Shown piece by piece: positions 53,601-62,014 of a stretch of DNA of 64,000 nt. Position 1 is the stretch's first letter; each line of letters begins with the position of its first letter. A model generated the notes under the pieces. It was not told where the DNA came from, made no database searches, and saw only the letters and a program-made list of their open reading frames with translations. The translations under genes and the position numbers were made by a program. Source of the DNA: Tenacibaculum sp. MAR_2010_89 (GTDB lineage Bacteria; Bacteroidota; Bacteroidia; Flavobacteriales; Flavobacteriaceae); contig NZ_FNUB01000005.1 in the NCBI RefSeq assembly GCF_900105985.1, positions 1,178,001 to 1,242,000 of the forward strand. The letters are read 5' to 3'.

Positions 53601-54208
53601 ATAATCAAATAAAACTTAGAGGAAATAGGATAGAGTTAGGAGAAATAGAATTTAATTTATGTAATCACGCTGCCATAGAAACGGCGATTGTATTATTAAG
53701 AGAATACAATGGAACTCCGCATATAGTAGCTTATTATCTACCTAATGGAAAAGAATCATTAAATATTGATGGATTAAAAAATTATTTAAAAGAGAGTTTA
53801 CCAGAATATATGATTCCTACATATTTTGTTGAATTAAATGAATTACCGTTATCATCAAGTGGTAAACTAAACAAATCTTTACTGCCAAACCCAAAAGTTT
53901 TAAGATTGGCTTCACATGTAAACCCTTCAAATAAAACAGAAGAATTATTACTGGATATATGGTCGGAGATTTTAAGTCTTGAAAAAGATAAAATTAGTGT
54001 AACTACAAGTTTCTTTAACATTGGTGGAAATTCATTAAGCGTAATAACTCTCGTAAACGCTATCTCAAAGATGTTTTCTGTTGATATGTCACTAACTGAT
54101 GTTTTTGCAAAACAAACGATAAAAAGAATATCCGATTACATAATTACTATTAAACAAGTAGAAATGGAACCTGAAGTTATCGACAAAAATGTAGCGCTGT
54201 TACTCTAG
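47648..54208 (+). CDS. NRPS2: two-module synthetase with N-terminal docking domain
   Basis: 2,186 residues. I choose the ATG at 47648 because the protein then starts exactly with a TubC-type docking domain (MENLLLEIKKSGIRINVNEE, residues 1-50); the frame from 47558 adds 30 residues without family support. Order: docking, C6 (about 70-500), A6 (about 520-1015), T6 (GGDSL), C7 (about 1130-1560), A7 (about 1590-2085), T7 (GGNSL). C6 reads HHIVFDS and C7 FNHSLMDG at the catalytic motif; the second His is kept in both. Codes: A6 DVWNVAMVHK (Thr/Ser-like), A7 about DVWIIITIAK (no confident match; diaminopropionate is possible). The C terminus ends in acidic residues and NVALLL, a probable docking tail. 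Confidence 0.94.
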   Translation: MENLLLEIKKSGIRINVNEENLKLKIPKGFNNDSLLENIKNNKLKLIDYVEKSKRKNNIFKEIPKVNSKSSKLTPSQLKMFLAEEVTKGTNVYNTPFAYELKGALDIKQFEKAFIELIKRHESLRTYFVLDNNHEPIQKVLENFDFKLDYCSCTKEELEKIKESFSYPFALDKAPLIRAKLLEIDKDSFILLVDIHHIVFDSISMEIFMKELFSLYNNIELPKPKLNYIDYATWFNGKENRENLNTQKEFWVNQLQGYSNTAILPSDFKKKNEMSFEGDCMKFKISNNRKEILEVLAKKYKISLFTLLTSLYGILQAKLTGVDDIVVGTPVAGRRHWSVENIIGMFMNTLGIRILPKNELKFDEYLKNVSLSVMQSFDNQEYPYEELLEDLKTNYTNEKTPLFNTLISLVNSTKNIGSNIGEFNIKPLEFDKATSKFDLSMYFVEGNDEISCVFEYNTQLFKKNTIKQFFNYFTNIIDQVSINESVILGEISLLNQSSSNELIKLNDFTNVSFQKEATLVDLFENQVEKMPDDIALIFGEKTMTYNEVNQKSNKIARMLRSKGIGRNDAIGVLMEKNLEVVISMLGILKAGGAYVPIDVTYPQERIDYIVENSQLKWTLASEEYYGLVDKANVEIINVLDSELILDSSNLPKMNHPEDLCYIIYTSGTTGKPKGVMVEHKNVVRLLFNKEFQYDFNNKDVWTMFHSHCFDVSVWEMYGALLYGGKLIIVSQSDARDPSKYLEILQKHKVTILNQTPTAFYSLNNTCQKKQVLLPDVRYVVFAGEALTPSKLSKWRERQPKAKLINMYGITEVTVHMTYKEIGDQEIQDSIGNIGKALPTGAIYLLDKNMKQVPVGVIGEIYVGGHGVTRGYMNNKELTDSRFIKNPFKEGDRLYKSGDLAILLSNGELEYKGRIDRQVQLKGFRVELKEIESHLVQHELIKDVVVNMAKSEKDEPYLCAYYIGQQELQVTELRAYLETRVPHYMIPSYYVKIEEIPFTSNNKIDFSKLPKPKVGTSEKAYLAPTNEEEKIMCKIWEECLGVGQIGILDNFFALGGDSLKAIGLISRINESLSSSLIIADIYSNPTIKKLASIVRPEEDLKYEILKKEVDEELNLFQETYKKNNQFQDSYEAVYPMSGIEKGMVYYTLLTKEENANNILYHEQNIYPLLLDNFNLDTFKRALKLLTNKHEELRKIYDLNNLTHIILKEIEPDLKFIDICHLNTQEQKEYISKKCEEEKLKQTELSMSLIWRMHIIKVREDYQYLLFDFNHSLMDGWSLAVFLRDLFNTYDYLVNDSEYTPMQIRGGYKDQIAAELMASKNESSKNYWKTELEDYKRFELKPTGNPSKTITNNYDLGIEFRKELEGVAEKLNVSFKHLCYAALMFSLKRMTYENDLTIGVSSNTRPLIIDGEELVGCFLNTVPFRIKVPENITWKEYINLVDDKLINLTYHERIPFYKILEYIDEKTIDQNPIFDVKLNYIDFRPYNEFKNKEDNFLEKTMADAKAYVNENTPLNLTILAQNDMFALNLIYSSAFLEAEESDKLFRYLKNTLEQIANDVNEKQKGDSILDQEEYLKLTNDFNDIEAPFKNNKTILDLFNEQVKELPESLAVTFENKSLTYKELDELSNKLAHRLIDMGVKNETLVPIAVDRSIEMIVGILGVLKAGGAYVPIDPTFVQKRIDYILSDINSKFVLTQRQYDSKFNISKLFIDDLSTYSDYDKLPPNIKVDITSLAYVFYTSGTTGQPKGVMNSHSGVCNNLSWMKNHFNINKDDHILQKTNFCFDVSVWELILPIISGARIVFAKPEGHKDPKYIEKVIAEEEITLVIFVPSMLTIFLMGIEKFNEGKLRGIITIGEELKLSTVRDCKAKLPNVLLHNTYGPTEAAIAVTSINLSDYAANIVPIGKPIGNTKIYIVNSQNEIQPTGVKGELLIGGVQVARGYLHKPELTSEKFIKDEFDPNSEYKLYKSGDFARWLPDGTIEFLGRIDNQIKLRGNRIELGEIEFNLCNHAAIETAIVLLREYNGTPHIVAYYLPNGKESLNIDGLKNYLKESLPEYMIPTYFVELNELPLSSSGKLNKSLLPNPKVLRLASHVNPSNKTEELLLDIWSEILSLEKDKISVTTSFFNIGGNSLSVITLVNAISKMFSVDMSLTDVFAKQTIKRISDYIITIKQVEMEPEVIDKNVALLL

Positions 54209-54410
54209 TTAACAGTAGGGTTGGTAATTAGTTAAATGCAATTATATAGTTAATACCTTATTGATTTTGTAATTATTGAAATAGTTGCTTTTGAATCATA
54301 AGAGCATTGTTGAAGAAATATCAAATGTAGTGCCTTTATAAATTTTATTTCAACCTTAACATAACAGAATTATATAGACAAAATAATAATCGAAAAACTA
54401 AGTCGATATC
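54209..54410. other. Intergenic spacer between NRPS2 and NRPS3
   Basis: About 200 bp of AT-rich DNA. I see no terminator, promoter box or open frame that I would defend. Confidence 0.5.
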
Positions 54411-57400
54411 ATGAAAATAGACGAATATATTAGTAGCTTAAGAGATAAGAATATTATTGTTTCTTTTTACAATAAGCAAATTGCCGTTAATGCAGAAGAC
54501 GGAGTTTTAACACCAGAAATAGTATCAGAATTAACTTCTAAAAAACAGGAGCTATTAGATTTTTTTGGGGCAGTTAAAAAAGGAAAACAGTTTGAACCAA
54601 TTCCTAAGGCATTAGAGCAAGATTATTACCCATTATCATCTGCACAAAGCCGCATGTATTTTTTATATGAGTTTGAAAAAACAGGAACTAGTTATAATAT
54701 GCCTAGTTTTTACAGGATTAGTAAAAATCTGGATATCTCTAAGTTAGAAGCTGCTTATAAAGAATTAGTTCGCCGTCATCAGAGTTTATGTACAGTTTTT
54801 AAGTTAGTTGATAGTCACCCAGTTCAACAAGTCATAGATTCTAGTTTATTTGAATTGACATACCACCAGTGTTCTGCCTCAGAGGTAGATAGTACTATCG
54901 CTGATTTTGTTAGGCCATTTGATTTGTCAAAAGATTTTCCAATTCGTGTATCATTGGTAGATGTAATAGGTCAGGACTATCTTTTGATGAGTGATGTACA
55001 TCATATTATCAACGATGGTGTTTCTAATGAAATTTTGATGCGTGATTTTTGGTCAATATATAATGAAGATGTTTTACCTGATTTAGGTATTCAATACATA
55101 GATTATGCAGTATGGCAGGAAAGTAATACTTATCAAGAGTTAATATCACAACACAAGACGTATTGGTTAGATTGTTATAGAGATGAACTTACTACTTTGG
55201 AATTACCTACAGATTATTCTAGACCAGCTAATCCAAGTAATAAAGGAAAAGATTATAAATTAACCTTGTCCAAAAAACAAAGTGATCAGTTAAGATCTGT
55301 AGCTGGATCGGAAGGGGTTACAATGTATATTCTGTTTTTAGCAATATATAATGTGCTTTTAAATAAGTTATCGAACCAGACCGATATTGTAGTAGGTACT
55401 CCTACAGTTGGACGTCATCATGCTGATTTGGAAGGTTTAGTTGGTATGTTTGTGAACACTTTAGCTTTACGCAATAAAGCAGATTCAAATCTTAGTTTCA
55501 GAGATTTTTTAGCTAATGTTAAACAAAATACTTTAAAAGCTTTTGATAACCAGTTGTATCAGTATGAAGAATTGGTAGACACTATAGAAATACCTAGAGG
55601 TACAGGTCATAATCCATTATTTGATGTTTTCTTTTCTTATGTAAATCGTATAGGAAATGTTGATATTAATAACAGTTTGGATATTACTATTGAACCTCAT
55701 GGAGTAGCCTATACGAGTGCAAAGTTTGATTTGAGTTTTGAGGTTATAGATGCTGATCAGATTAGCTTCATATTTAATTATAGAACAGACTTATTTAATA
55801 CTACTAGTATAGAACGTTTTTCAGGTTCTTTATTAAGAATTATTGATGAGGTTTTAGAAAATAAGACGCAATTATTAAGTGAAATTAATATTTTATCGGA
55901 TTCAGAAAGAACTCAATTATTAGTGGATTTCAATAGTACATCTGTTGATTATGATTTTGATAAGACTGTATTGGATATGATTAAGAATCAGGCTGTCACA
56001 AGACCAAATGCAGAAGCTGTTATTTTTGGAAAAGAGATACTTACTTATAAAGAATTGGATTTACGTTCAGATCTTTGGGCTTCTAATTTAATGACTTCAG
56101 GAGTAGTAACTGGAGCTGTAGTTGGTTTAATGATGACTCGTTCAAGTGAAATGATCATAGCTATTTTGGCAGTTATGAAGGCAGGAGCTGCATACATGCC
56201 AATAAATATTGATTTGCCAGGTTCACGTGCAGTTTATATGATGGAAGAAAGCGGCTGTAGTAGTATTATAGCGAACATAAAAAGGAAGCCAACAGAATTA
56301 GAATCTTATTCATGGATAAGTGTTGAAGAATTAGATAATGAATTCAATAATAAAAAGAAATTACCTATTGTAAAGTCTGATAGCTTAGCTTATATACTTT
56401 ATACATCTGGCTCTACTGGTAGACCTAAAGGTTGTATGATTTCTCATGTCAATTTATTCAATTATATTTTTTGGAGTAATAATTATTATTTTAAAAATCC
56501 AGAAGAAGGAAATTGGGGATTAATGACTTCTATGTCATTCGATTTATCAGTAACAGCAATTTTCACAAGCCTTTCTAGAGGGAAGAAACTATATTTATGT
56601 GATGAAGGTAAGAGTGTAGATCAATCACTGTTAGAATGTTTTACTAACCCATCATTAGATACTTTAAAAATAACTCCCACACATGTAAGTGTTCTTAAAG
56701 ATTTAGATATTTATAACACAAACATAAGTACTGTTATTTGTGGAGGAGAACAATTAAAGAAAACACATGTAAAAATCTTAAAAGATTTAAACGAAAATAT
56801 TAGGATATATAATGAGTATGGTCCTACTGAAACTACAGTTGGTTGTACTGTAGCAGAAATAAGAATGGATGATAATAAAATTTCTGTAGGAAGTCCTGTT
56901 GCTAATACAAGATTATATATTCTTGATTCTAATCAGAAAGTATTACCCATAGGAGTGGTCGGGGAAATTTATATTGGAGGAAAAGGAGTCTCAAAAGGAT
57001 ATATTGGAAATTCATTGTTAACTACAGAAAGGTTTGTGTCAATTGATAATTCAATTTGCTACAAAACAGGTGATTTTGCACGTTGGTTGCCTAACGGTAC
57101 TATAGAGTATTTAGGAAGAATAGATGATCAAATAAAACTTAGAGGATATAGAATTGAGTTAGGAGAAATAGAAAACAGATTAATAGAATATTCAGAAATT
57201 AGTTCAGCAGTTATTATTAACAAACAATTTAATAATGATGATTGTTTAGTGGGGTATTATATTTCAGAAGGAAATAGTCAAATTAAAATAGAGGAATTAA
57301 AAAAGCATTTATTGCAAACTTTACCAGCTTATATGATTCCTTCTTATTTTATTGAGATTGTTGAAATTCCGTTAACTCCTAATGGTAAATTGGATACATC

Positions 57401-57734
57401 TTCTTTACCTGAACCAGAAATATTAAGGTTAGCATCTCATGTTGATCCTTCTAATGAAACAGAAGAAAAGTTACTAACTATTTGGTCAGATATATTAAAG
57501 GTAGAAAAAGAAAAAATTAGTGTAACGACAAGCTTTTTTAATATTGGGGGAAATTCTTTAAAAACTATTACACTGTCTAATTATATCTCAAAAATATTTT
57601 CAGTTGAAATTTCAATAACTGCACTTTTCAATAAACAAACTATAAAGTCAATAGCAGATTATATTATCACGGTTTATCAACTTGATAATGAAGCAGAAAA
57701 TGAGAGTGAAGAAAAGGTAGAAATATTATTATAA
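54411..57734 (+). CDS. NRPS3: one-module synthetase (docking-C-A-T), Asn-like
   Basis: 1,107 residues. It has a TubC-type docking domain (1-52, MKIDEYISSLRDKNIIVSFY), C8 with intact HHIINDG (about 70-500), A8 (about 517-1000) and T8 (GGNSL near 1050). The A8 code reads DLTKIGEVGK, one residue from the Asn code DLTKLGEVGK, which makes Asn the strongest substrate call in this locus. No thioesterase, reductase or epimerase follows T8. The C-terminal tail, acidic and ending EKVEILL, resembles that of NRPS2, which suggests that another protein with a docking domain accepts the chain from here. Confidence 0.95.
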   Translation: MKIDEYISSLRDKNIIVSFYNKQIAVNAEDGVLTPEIVSELTSKKQELLDFFGAVKKGKQFEPIPKALEQDYYPLSSAQSRMYFLYEFEKTGTSYNMPSFYRISKNLDISKLEAAYKELVRRHQSLCTVFKLVDSHPVQQVIDSSLFELTYHQCSASEVDSTIADFVRPFDLSKDFPIRVSLVDVIGQDYLLMSDVHHIINDGVSNEILMRDFWSIYNEDVLPDLGIQYIDYAVWQESNTYQELISQHKTYWLDCYRDELTTLELPTDYSRPANPSNKGKDYKLTLSKKQSDQLRSVAGSEGVTMYILFLAIYNVLLNKLSNQTDIVVGTPTVGRHHADLEGLVGMFVNTLALRNKADSNLSFRDFLANVKQNTLKAFDNQLYQYEELVDTIEIPRGTGHNPLFDVFFSYVNRIGNVDINNSLDITIEPHGVAYTSAKFDLSFEVIDADQISFIFNYRTDLFNTTSIERFSGSLLRIIDEVLENKTQLLSEINILSDSERTQLLVDFNSTSVDYDFDKTVLDMIKNQAVTRPNAEAVIFGKEILTYKELDLRSDLWASNLMTSGVVTGAVVGLMMTRSSEMIIAILAVMKAGAAYMPINIDLPGSRAVYMMEESGCSSIIANIKRKPTELESYSWISVEELDNEFNNKKKLPIVKSDSLAYILYTSGSTGRPKGCMISHVNLFNYIFWSNNYYFKNPEEGNWGLMTSMSFDLSVTAIFTSLSRGKKLYLCDEGKSVDQSLLECFTNPSLDTLKITPTHVSVLKDLDIYNTNISTVICGGEQLKKTHVKILKDLNENIRIYNEYGPTETTVGCTVAEIRMDDNKISVGSPVANTRLYILDSNQKVLPIGVVGEIYIGGKGVSKGYIGNSLLTTERFVSIDNSICYKTGDFARWLPNGTIEYLGRIDDQIKLRGYRIELGEIENRLIEYSEISSAVIINKQFNNDDCLVGYYISEGNSQIKIEELKKHLLQTLPAYMIPSYFIEIVEIPLTPNGKLDTSSLPEPEILRLASHVDPSNETEEKLLTIWSDILKVEKEKISVTTSFFNIGGNSLKTITLSNYISKIFSVEISITALFNKQTIKSIADYIITVYQLDNEAENESEEKVEILL

Positions 57735-57814
57735 TAATTGTGAAAAATTGTACGGGATAACAATTTATGTCTCTAACAACAAGAACGTGGAATAATCAGA
57801 TTAAAACTTAAAAC

Positions 57815-58552
57815 ATGAAAAAACAGATAAAACTATTCTGCTTACCATATGCTGGTGGATCAGCAAAATCAATTTATAGTAAGTGGAAAGAGAGTTTAGA
57901 TTCAGCTATTGAATTACATCCAGTAGAGTTAGCTGGTAGAGGACCAAGAATTGGAGAAAGTCTTTATTCAAATGTAGAAGAGGCAGTAGAAGATGTTATT
58001 TCTAAGATTAGAAACCAAATTACAGATTGTGATTATGCTATTTTTGGGCATAGTATGGGGTCAATTTTAGCATATAAAGTTATTCAGAGAATAAATGAAC
58101 TAAAATTACCACCACCAATTCATTCCTTTTTCTCAGGGCGAAGAGCACCTCATTGTCCAAGTAGAAGGCCAAAACCTTTTTCAGATATGAATACATTAGA
58201 GCTTGAAAAAGAAATAAAGGAATTAGGAGGTACTCCTCCAGAGTTTTTTGAGTATCCAGAATTAAAAAATATTTTTATGCCTATTATTAAAAGTGATTTT
58301 AAAATTGCAGATACTTTTGTTGAATCATCAGATATAGTAATGTTTAATCATGAGATATCGGTTTTTGTGGGTAAAGAAGAGGACGTAACTAATATAGAAG
58401 CTGATGAATGGATGCAACATACAAGAAAAAAATGTTCAGTTGAATATTTTGAAGGAGGTCACTTCTTTTTATTAGAAGAGGAAGAAGGTCATAGAGTTAT
58501 TGATACTATCAATAGCTGCTTAATAAATAAACATCAATATATAAGTATGTAA
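57815..58552 (+). CDS. Type II thioesterase
   Basis: A 245-residue free thioesterase of the GrsT/SrfAD type, which removes wrong or stalled acyl groups from carrier proteins. It has LFCLPYAGGSA (about 6-16), the nucleophile motif GHSMGS (Ser about 79) and the late catalytic His in EGGHFFLL. It lies 80 bp after NRPS3. It is an editing enzyme and would not normally release the finished product. Confidence 0.94.
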   Translation: MKKQIKLFCLPYAGGSAKSIYSKWKESLDSAIELHPVELAGRGPRIGESLYSNVEEAVEDVISKIRNQITDCDYAIFGHSMGSILAYKVIQRINELKLPPPIHSFFSGRRAPHCPSRRPKPFSDMNTLELEKEIKELGGTPPEFFEYPELKNIFMPIIKSDFKIADTFVESSDIVMFNHEISVFVGKEEDVTNIEADEWMQHTRKKCSVEYFEGGHFFLLEEEEGHRVIDTINSCLINKHQYISM

Positions 58553-58914
58553 TGATTCGTAAAAACTTTTTAATAAGAGAAAGTTAAATCATACATAAAA
58601 GTCCATACTATTGATAAAAACTATTTTAAGTTTTTAGGCCACTAATACTTCAGGGTCATGTTTTTAATAGGAACAATGTTCTTAATAATAGCACTTAGAT
58701 TAAGAAATAAGCCATTTCATATTGTCCAGAAAATTTAGAAATAAATACTGGAGAAAATATGAGAGATATCGTATAAGTGTTTTTCTTAAGTATCACACTA
58801 CATAGTATTTGTATTAAGGAATCTCTGTTCAAAGGTTTTAAACACTAATGCTATGTTTAAATTGAAACTTAAATCCATTATAGATAATATAACTAACAGT
58901 AAATTTTAAAAATT
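58553..58914. other. Gap before the Thr-loading genes
   Basis: About 360 bp with no open frame I would defend. It is AT-rich with short direct and inverted repeats and no clear TAnnTTTG box or T-run hairpin. It may hold a separate promoter for the genes to the right, or only leader sequence. Confidence 0.4.
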
Positions 58915-60456
58915 ATGCAATATTCTTTTAACTCAAATAGAAGACTTGAAGAGCATTTCAAAGTAAATGCAAAAAAGTTTCCCAAAAAAGTTGCAATTTC
59001 ATGTAAAGGTGTTGATTTAACTTATGAAGAGTTGGATCAAAAATCAGATTTGATAGCCAATTTGGTAATGAAGAATCTAAAGGAAGACACTCAATATGTG
59101 GGCTTGTTAATGAATAGAGGCTTGGAAATGGTAATCTCTATTTTAGGTATTCTTAAAGCAGGAGTAGCTTATATCCCTATCGATCCAGTAAATAACCCAA
59201 CAGAAAGAATTAAACTTTGTTTATCAGAAGTAAATTTAAATCTATTAATTACAGATAGAGTAATAGATATAAAGAATGTAAAAACTTTACTTGTAGAAAA
59301 AGATATTCTTAATGAGCAAATTGAATTATCTAGACAGGAAATTATTCCTGTTAAAAAATCGGAAATTGCTTATGCTATTTTTACTTCAGGAACTACTGGA
59401 ATTCCTAAAGCTGTTCCAATAATACATGAAAATGTATTGAATATGTTTCATAATTCACAAGAAATTTTTGAGTTTTCTAAAGATGATGTATGGGCTTTAT
59501 TTCATTCAATAGCTTTTGATTTTTCAGTGTGGGAAATTTGGGGAACATTACTTTATGGGGCAAAGTTAGAAATTGTACCGTTTGCAGTAGCTAAAAATAC
59601 AGCACGCTTTCGCCGTTTCCTAATGGAAAAAAAGATATCAGTTTTAAATCAGACAACAGGTGCTTTTTATAGTTTAATAAAAGCAGATCAAAATAAAGAA
59701 ACTAAAATTGATTCTTTAAGGTGTTTGATTTTTGGAGGTGAGAAACTTGATGTTCATTTACTAAAACCATGGGTTGATAGGTATTCTTCTACAGCTTCAA
59801 AACTAATTACGGTATATGGTACAACAGAGACTACAATTTTTACAACTTTTAAATATATAGGTCATAACGATATTATAGATAATAAGTTAAGTCCAATAGG
59901 AGAGCCTATTCCAGGGTCGGATATTATTTTAGTTGGAAAAGGAAACGAAATAGCTACTGAAGGTGAAATATACATATCAGGAGAAAGATTATCAGAAGGT
60001 TATTTGAATAGAACGGAATTAAATGAAACTAAATTTATTTCAAAAACCATATTAGGTGAAACTGTTAAGTATTACAGAACAGGTGATTTAGCTTTTGAAA
60101 AGAATGGAGAGTATTATTTTCTTGGAAGAGTTGATAGTCAAGTGAAGTTTAATGGGTATAGGATTGAACTTGAGGGAATTGAGAGTGTTGTTATGTCACA
60201 CCCTAAGATTATGAGGTCAATAGTTTCGGTAGATAAGACCTTATCACATCCAAGATTAATAAGTTTTCTAGAACCAATAGATAATCTTTCTATAGAGGAT
60301 GAGGATAATATTATTGATGAGGTTAAGAGTTTGACAGAGAGTTTATTGCCGTTTTATATGGTTCCTTCCGAGTTTATGTTTATTGATAAAATTCCATTAA
60401 CAGTTAATGGTAAAATTGACCATAAAGAATTATCAGAATTAAGTAAAACCTATTAA
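58915..60456 (+). CDS. Free-standing adenylation domain, Thr-type (SyrB1-like A)
   Basis: A 513-residue A domain with all core motifs: IFTSGTTGIPKAV, YGTTETT, YRTGDL, GRVDSQVKFNGYRIEL and the C-terminal lysine in NGKIDHK. The specificity code reads DFWNIGVIFK, close to Thr (DFWNIGMVHK). A free carrier protein follows by 11 bp and a SyrB2-like enzyme after that. In syringomycin synthesis SyrB1 (A-T) holds Thr while SyrB2 chlorinates it; here A and T are separate proteins. I infer that it loads L-Thr onto the carrier proteins at 60468 and 61760. Confidence 0.92.
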   Translation: MQYSFNSNRRLEEHFKVNAKKFPKKVAISCKGVDLTYEELDQKSDLIANLVMKNLKEDTQYVGLLMNRGLEMVISILGILKAGVAYIPIDPVNNPTERIKLCLSEVNLNLLITDRVIDIKNVKTLLVEKDILNEQIELSRQEIIPVKKSEIAYAIFTSGTTGIPKAVPIIHENVLNMFHNSQEIFEFSKDDVWALFHSIAFDFSVWEIWGTLLYGAKLEIVPFAVAKNTARFRRFLMEKKISVLNQTTGAFYSLIKADQNKETKIDSLRCLIFGGEKLDVHLLKPWVDRYSSTASKLITVYGTTETTIFTTFKYIGHNDIIDNKLSPIGEPIPGSDIILVGKGNEIATEGEIYISGERLSEGYLNRTELNETKFISKTILGETVKYYRTGDLAFEKNGEYYFLGRVDSQVKFNGYRIELEGIESVVMSHPKIMRSIVSVDKTLSHPRLISFLEPIDNLSIEDEDNIIDEVKSLTESLLPFYMVPSEFMFIDKIPLTVNGKIDHKELSELSKTY

Positions 60457-60467
60457 ATAAATAAAAA

Positions 60468-60722
60468 ATGAAATCAGAAGAATTATCAGTAAAGAGTCAC
60501 AAACTATGGAGTGATATATTAAGTAATGAAAAAATCAATAGAGAAGAAGATTTCTTTGATCAAGGAGGAACATCATTGTCTTTAATAGAATTAATATCTA
60601 AGACCAAAGAGCATTTCTCTGTTTCTTTAAAAGCAAGTGACTTCGAAGAAGGATTATCCCTTGAAATTTATGAAGGACTTATATTAAAATCAATGAATAA
60701 AGAACCACAAAAAGTAGTATAA
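60468..60722 (+). CDS. Free-standing peptidyl carrier protein, copy 1
   Basis: An 84-residue carrier protein with the phosphopantetheine site in FFDQGGTSLSLIEL (Ser about 36). It lies between the Thr-type A domain and the halogenase-like gene, whose ATG overlaps this gene's TAA by one base, so translation of the two is coupled. It should carry Thr while it is modified. Confidence 0.9.
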   Translation: MKSEELSVKSHKLWSDILSNEKINREEDFFDQGGTSLSLIELISKTKEHFSVSLKASDFEEGLSLEIYEGLILKSMNKEPQKVV

Positions 60723-61612
60723 TGAATAGTATAGAAGCACCAACAAGAGAATTTAAGTTTAGTAAAAAAGAATTAGAAGAATTCAGAAAGAATGGATATG
60801 CAGGACCATTTACCTTGTATGATTCAGAAGATATGAATGAAATAACAAAAAAACTTAGATATAGTTTATTAGATCGTTCAAATAGTGTGTATGAATTCAA
60901 CGAGGATATTAACGAGATAAATGATAGAGCAAATTATGACCGTCATTTAGATGTTCCTTTTTTAATGGATCACATAAAACAACCTAAGATTGTAGATAAA
61001 CTTACTGATGTTTTAGGAGAAAATGTTCTTTGTTGGAGGTCAGAATGGTTTCCAAAGTATCCAGGTGATAAAGGAACAGATTGGCATCAGGTAGATACAT
61101 TTGAATTTTCTAGTGGAGAACCACAATTAGTATGGCCTCAGAAAGAAGACTTTGGAGGTACTATAACAGTATGGACAGCACTTACAGATGCAACTATAGA
61201 AACAGCATGTTTAAAGTTTATGCCAGGAACACACGAAGAATTATTTTATGATGAGAGTAAAGGAGTTGATTTTGATCCTGATGCGATTCATGATGGTTTT
61301 TTTGGGTATGATTATCAAAATTTACAAAAAGATTCAGATTGGGTACCAGACGAGTCATTAGCAAAATCGATAGAGATGAAAGCAGGACAGTTTATTATTT
61401 TCTGGTCTACTTTAATGCATGCTTCTCACTCTCATTTAGGAAAAACGAATGATATGCGACTTGGATTTGCTGCACGATTTGTGCCTGATATGGTTGACGT
61501 TTATCCAGGGAATCCTAAAGAATTAACTGAATTTGGAAGCACAGTTTCTTTAGAGAAGTATAGAACTGTTGCGGTTGCTGGAGTAAATAGAAATCCTAAT
61601 AACATAACTTAA
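60722..61612 (+). CDS. SyrB2-like Fe(II)/2-oxoglutarate enzyme, copy 1 (HQV variant)
   Basis: A 296-residue protein very close to the SyrB2 family of aliphatic halogenases, which act on carrier-bound amino acids. Shared blocks include KYPGDKGTDWHQ, FGGTITVWTALTDA and GQFIIFWSTLMHAS. The iron ligands are H122 and H233, and R252 is the expected 2-oxoglutarate Arg. Hydroxylases have Asp two residues after the first His; halogenases have Ala or Gly, which leaves room for chloride. Here the residue is Val124 (HQV). The lack of a carboxylate argues against ordinary hydroxylation, but Val is bulkier than Ala, so chlorination, use of another anion, or a different outcome are all open. The substrate is probably Thr on the preceding carrier protein. 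Confidence 0.9.
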   Translation: MNSIEAPTREFKFSKKELEEFRKNGYAGPFTLYDSEDMNEITKKLRYSLLDRSNSVYEFNEDINEINDRANYDRHLDVPFLMDHIKQPKIVDKLTDVLGENVLCWRSEWFPKYPGDKGTDWHQVDTFEFSSGEPQLVWPQKEDFGGTITVWTALTDATIETACLKFMPGTHEELFYDESKGVDFDPDAIHDGFFGYDYQNLQKDSDWVPDESLAKSIEMKAGQFIIFWSTLMHASHSHLGKTNDMRLGFAARFVPDMVDVYPGNPKELTEFGSTVSLEKYRTVAVAGVNRNPNNIT

Positions 61613-61620
61613 TTTTATAT

Positions 61621-61649
61621 AGAAGATAGTAGGTGTTCTACTTCTTTTT
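61621..61649 (+). terminator. Terminator-like hairpin between the two copies
   Basis: AGAAG-A-TAG pairs with CTA-CTTCT (one bulged A, 8-base loop) and is followed by five T. It would lower expression of copy 2 unless read through. Confidence 0.5.
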
Positions 61650-61759
61650 CACAGGATTCTATTGAAGTTTATCGATGAAAATCCATTAAAAATTAATGAA
61701 AAAGGTGATTATAAAGACAGATAGAATTAAATAAAACTAATTAATTAAATAAATAAAAA

Positions 61760-62014
61760 ATGAAATCAGAAGAATTATCAGTAAAGAGTCACAAACTATG
61801 GAGTGATGTATTAAGTAATGAAAAAATTAATAGAGAAGAAGATTTCTTTGATCAAGGAGGAACATCATTGTCTTTAATAGAATTAATATCTAAGACCAAA
61901 GAGCATTTCTCTGTTTCTTTAAAAGCAAGTGACTTCGAAGAAGGGTTATCCCTTGAAATTTATGAAGGACTTATATTAAAATCAATGAATAAAGAACCAC
62001 AAAAAGTAGTATAA
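61760..62014 (+). CDS. Free-standing peptidyl carrier protein, copy 2
   Basis: Identical to copy 1 except for one conservative change (Ile to Val at residue 17). The phosphopantetheine site GGTSL is intact, and the same one-base stop/start overlap couples it to the next gene. Both copies look functional. Confidence 0.9.
   Translation: MKSEELSVKSHKLWSDVLSNEKINREEDFFDQGGTSLSLIELISKTKEHFSVSLKASDFEEGLSLEIYEGLILKSMNKEPQKVV

Larger units (their letters stand above)
60452..61612 (+). repeat. Carrier protein + halogenase-like pair, copy 1
   Basis: This 1,161-bp unit recurs at 61744-62904 with a constant offset of 1,292 bp and only scattered base changes, mostly silent. The two units are separated by about 130 bp of unrelated sequence. 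Confidence 0.96.

Noticed and set aside
31517..57734. Hydroxamate siderophore synthetase (because of the formyl domain)
   Set aside because: No ornithine or lysine N-monooxygenase and no siderophore-type receptor or reductase in the window; the F domain is at the chain start, as in linear gramicidin. Diaminopropionate supply alone does not decide it.
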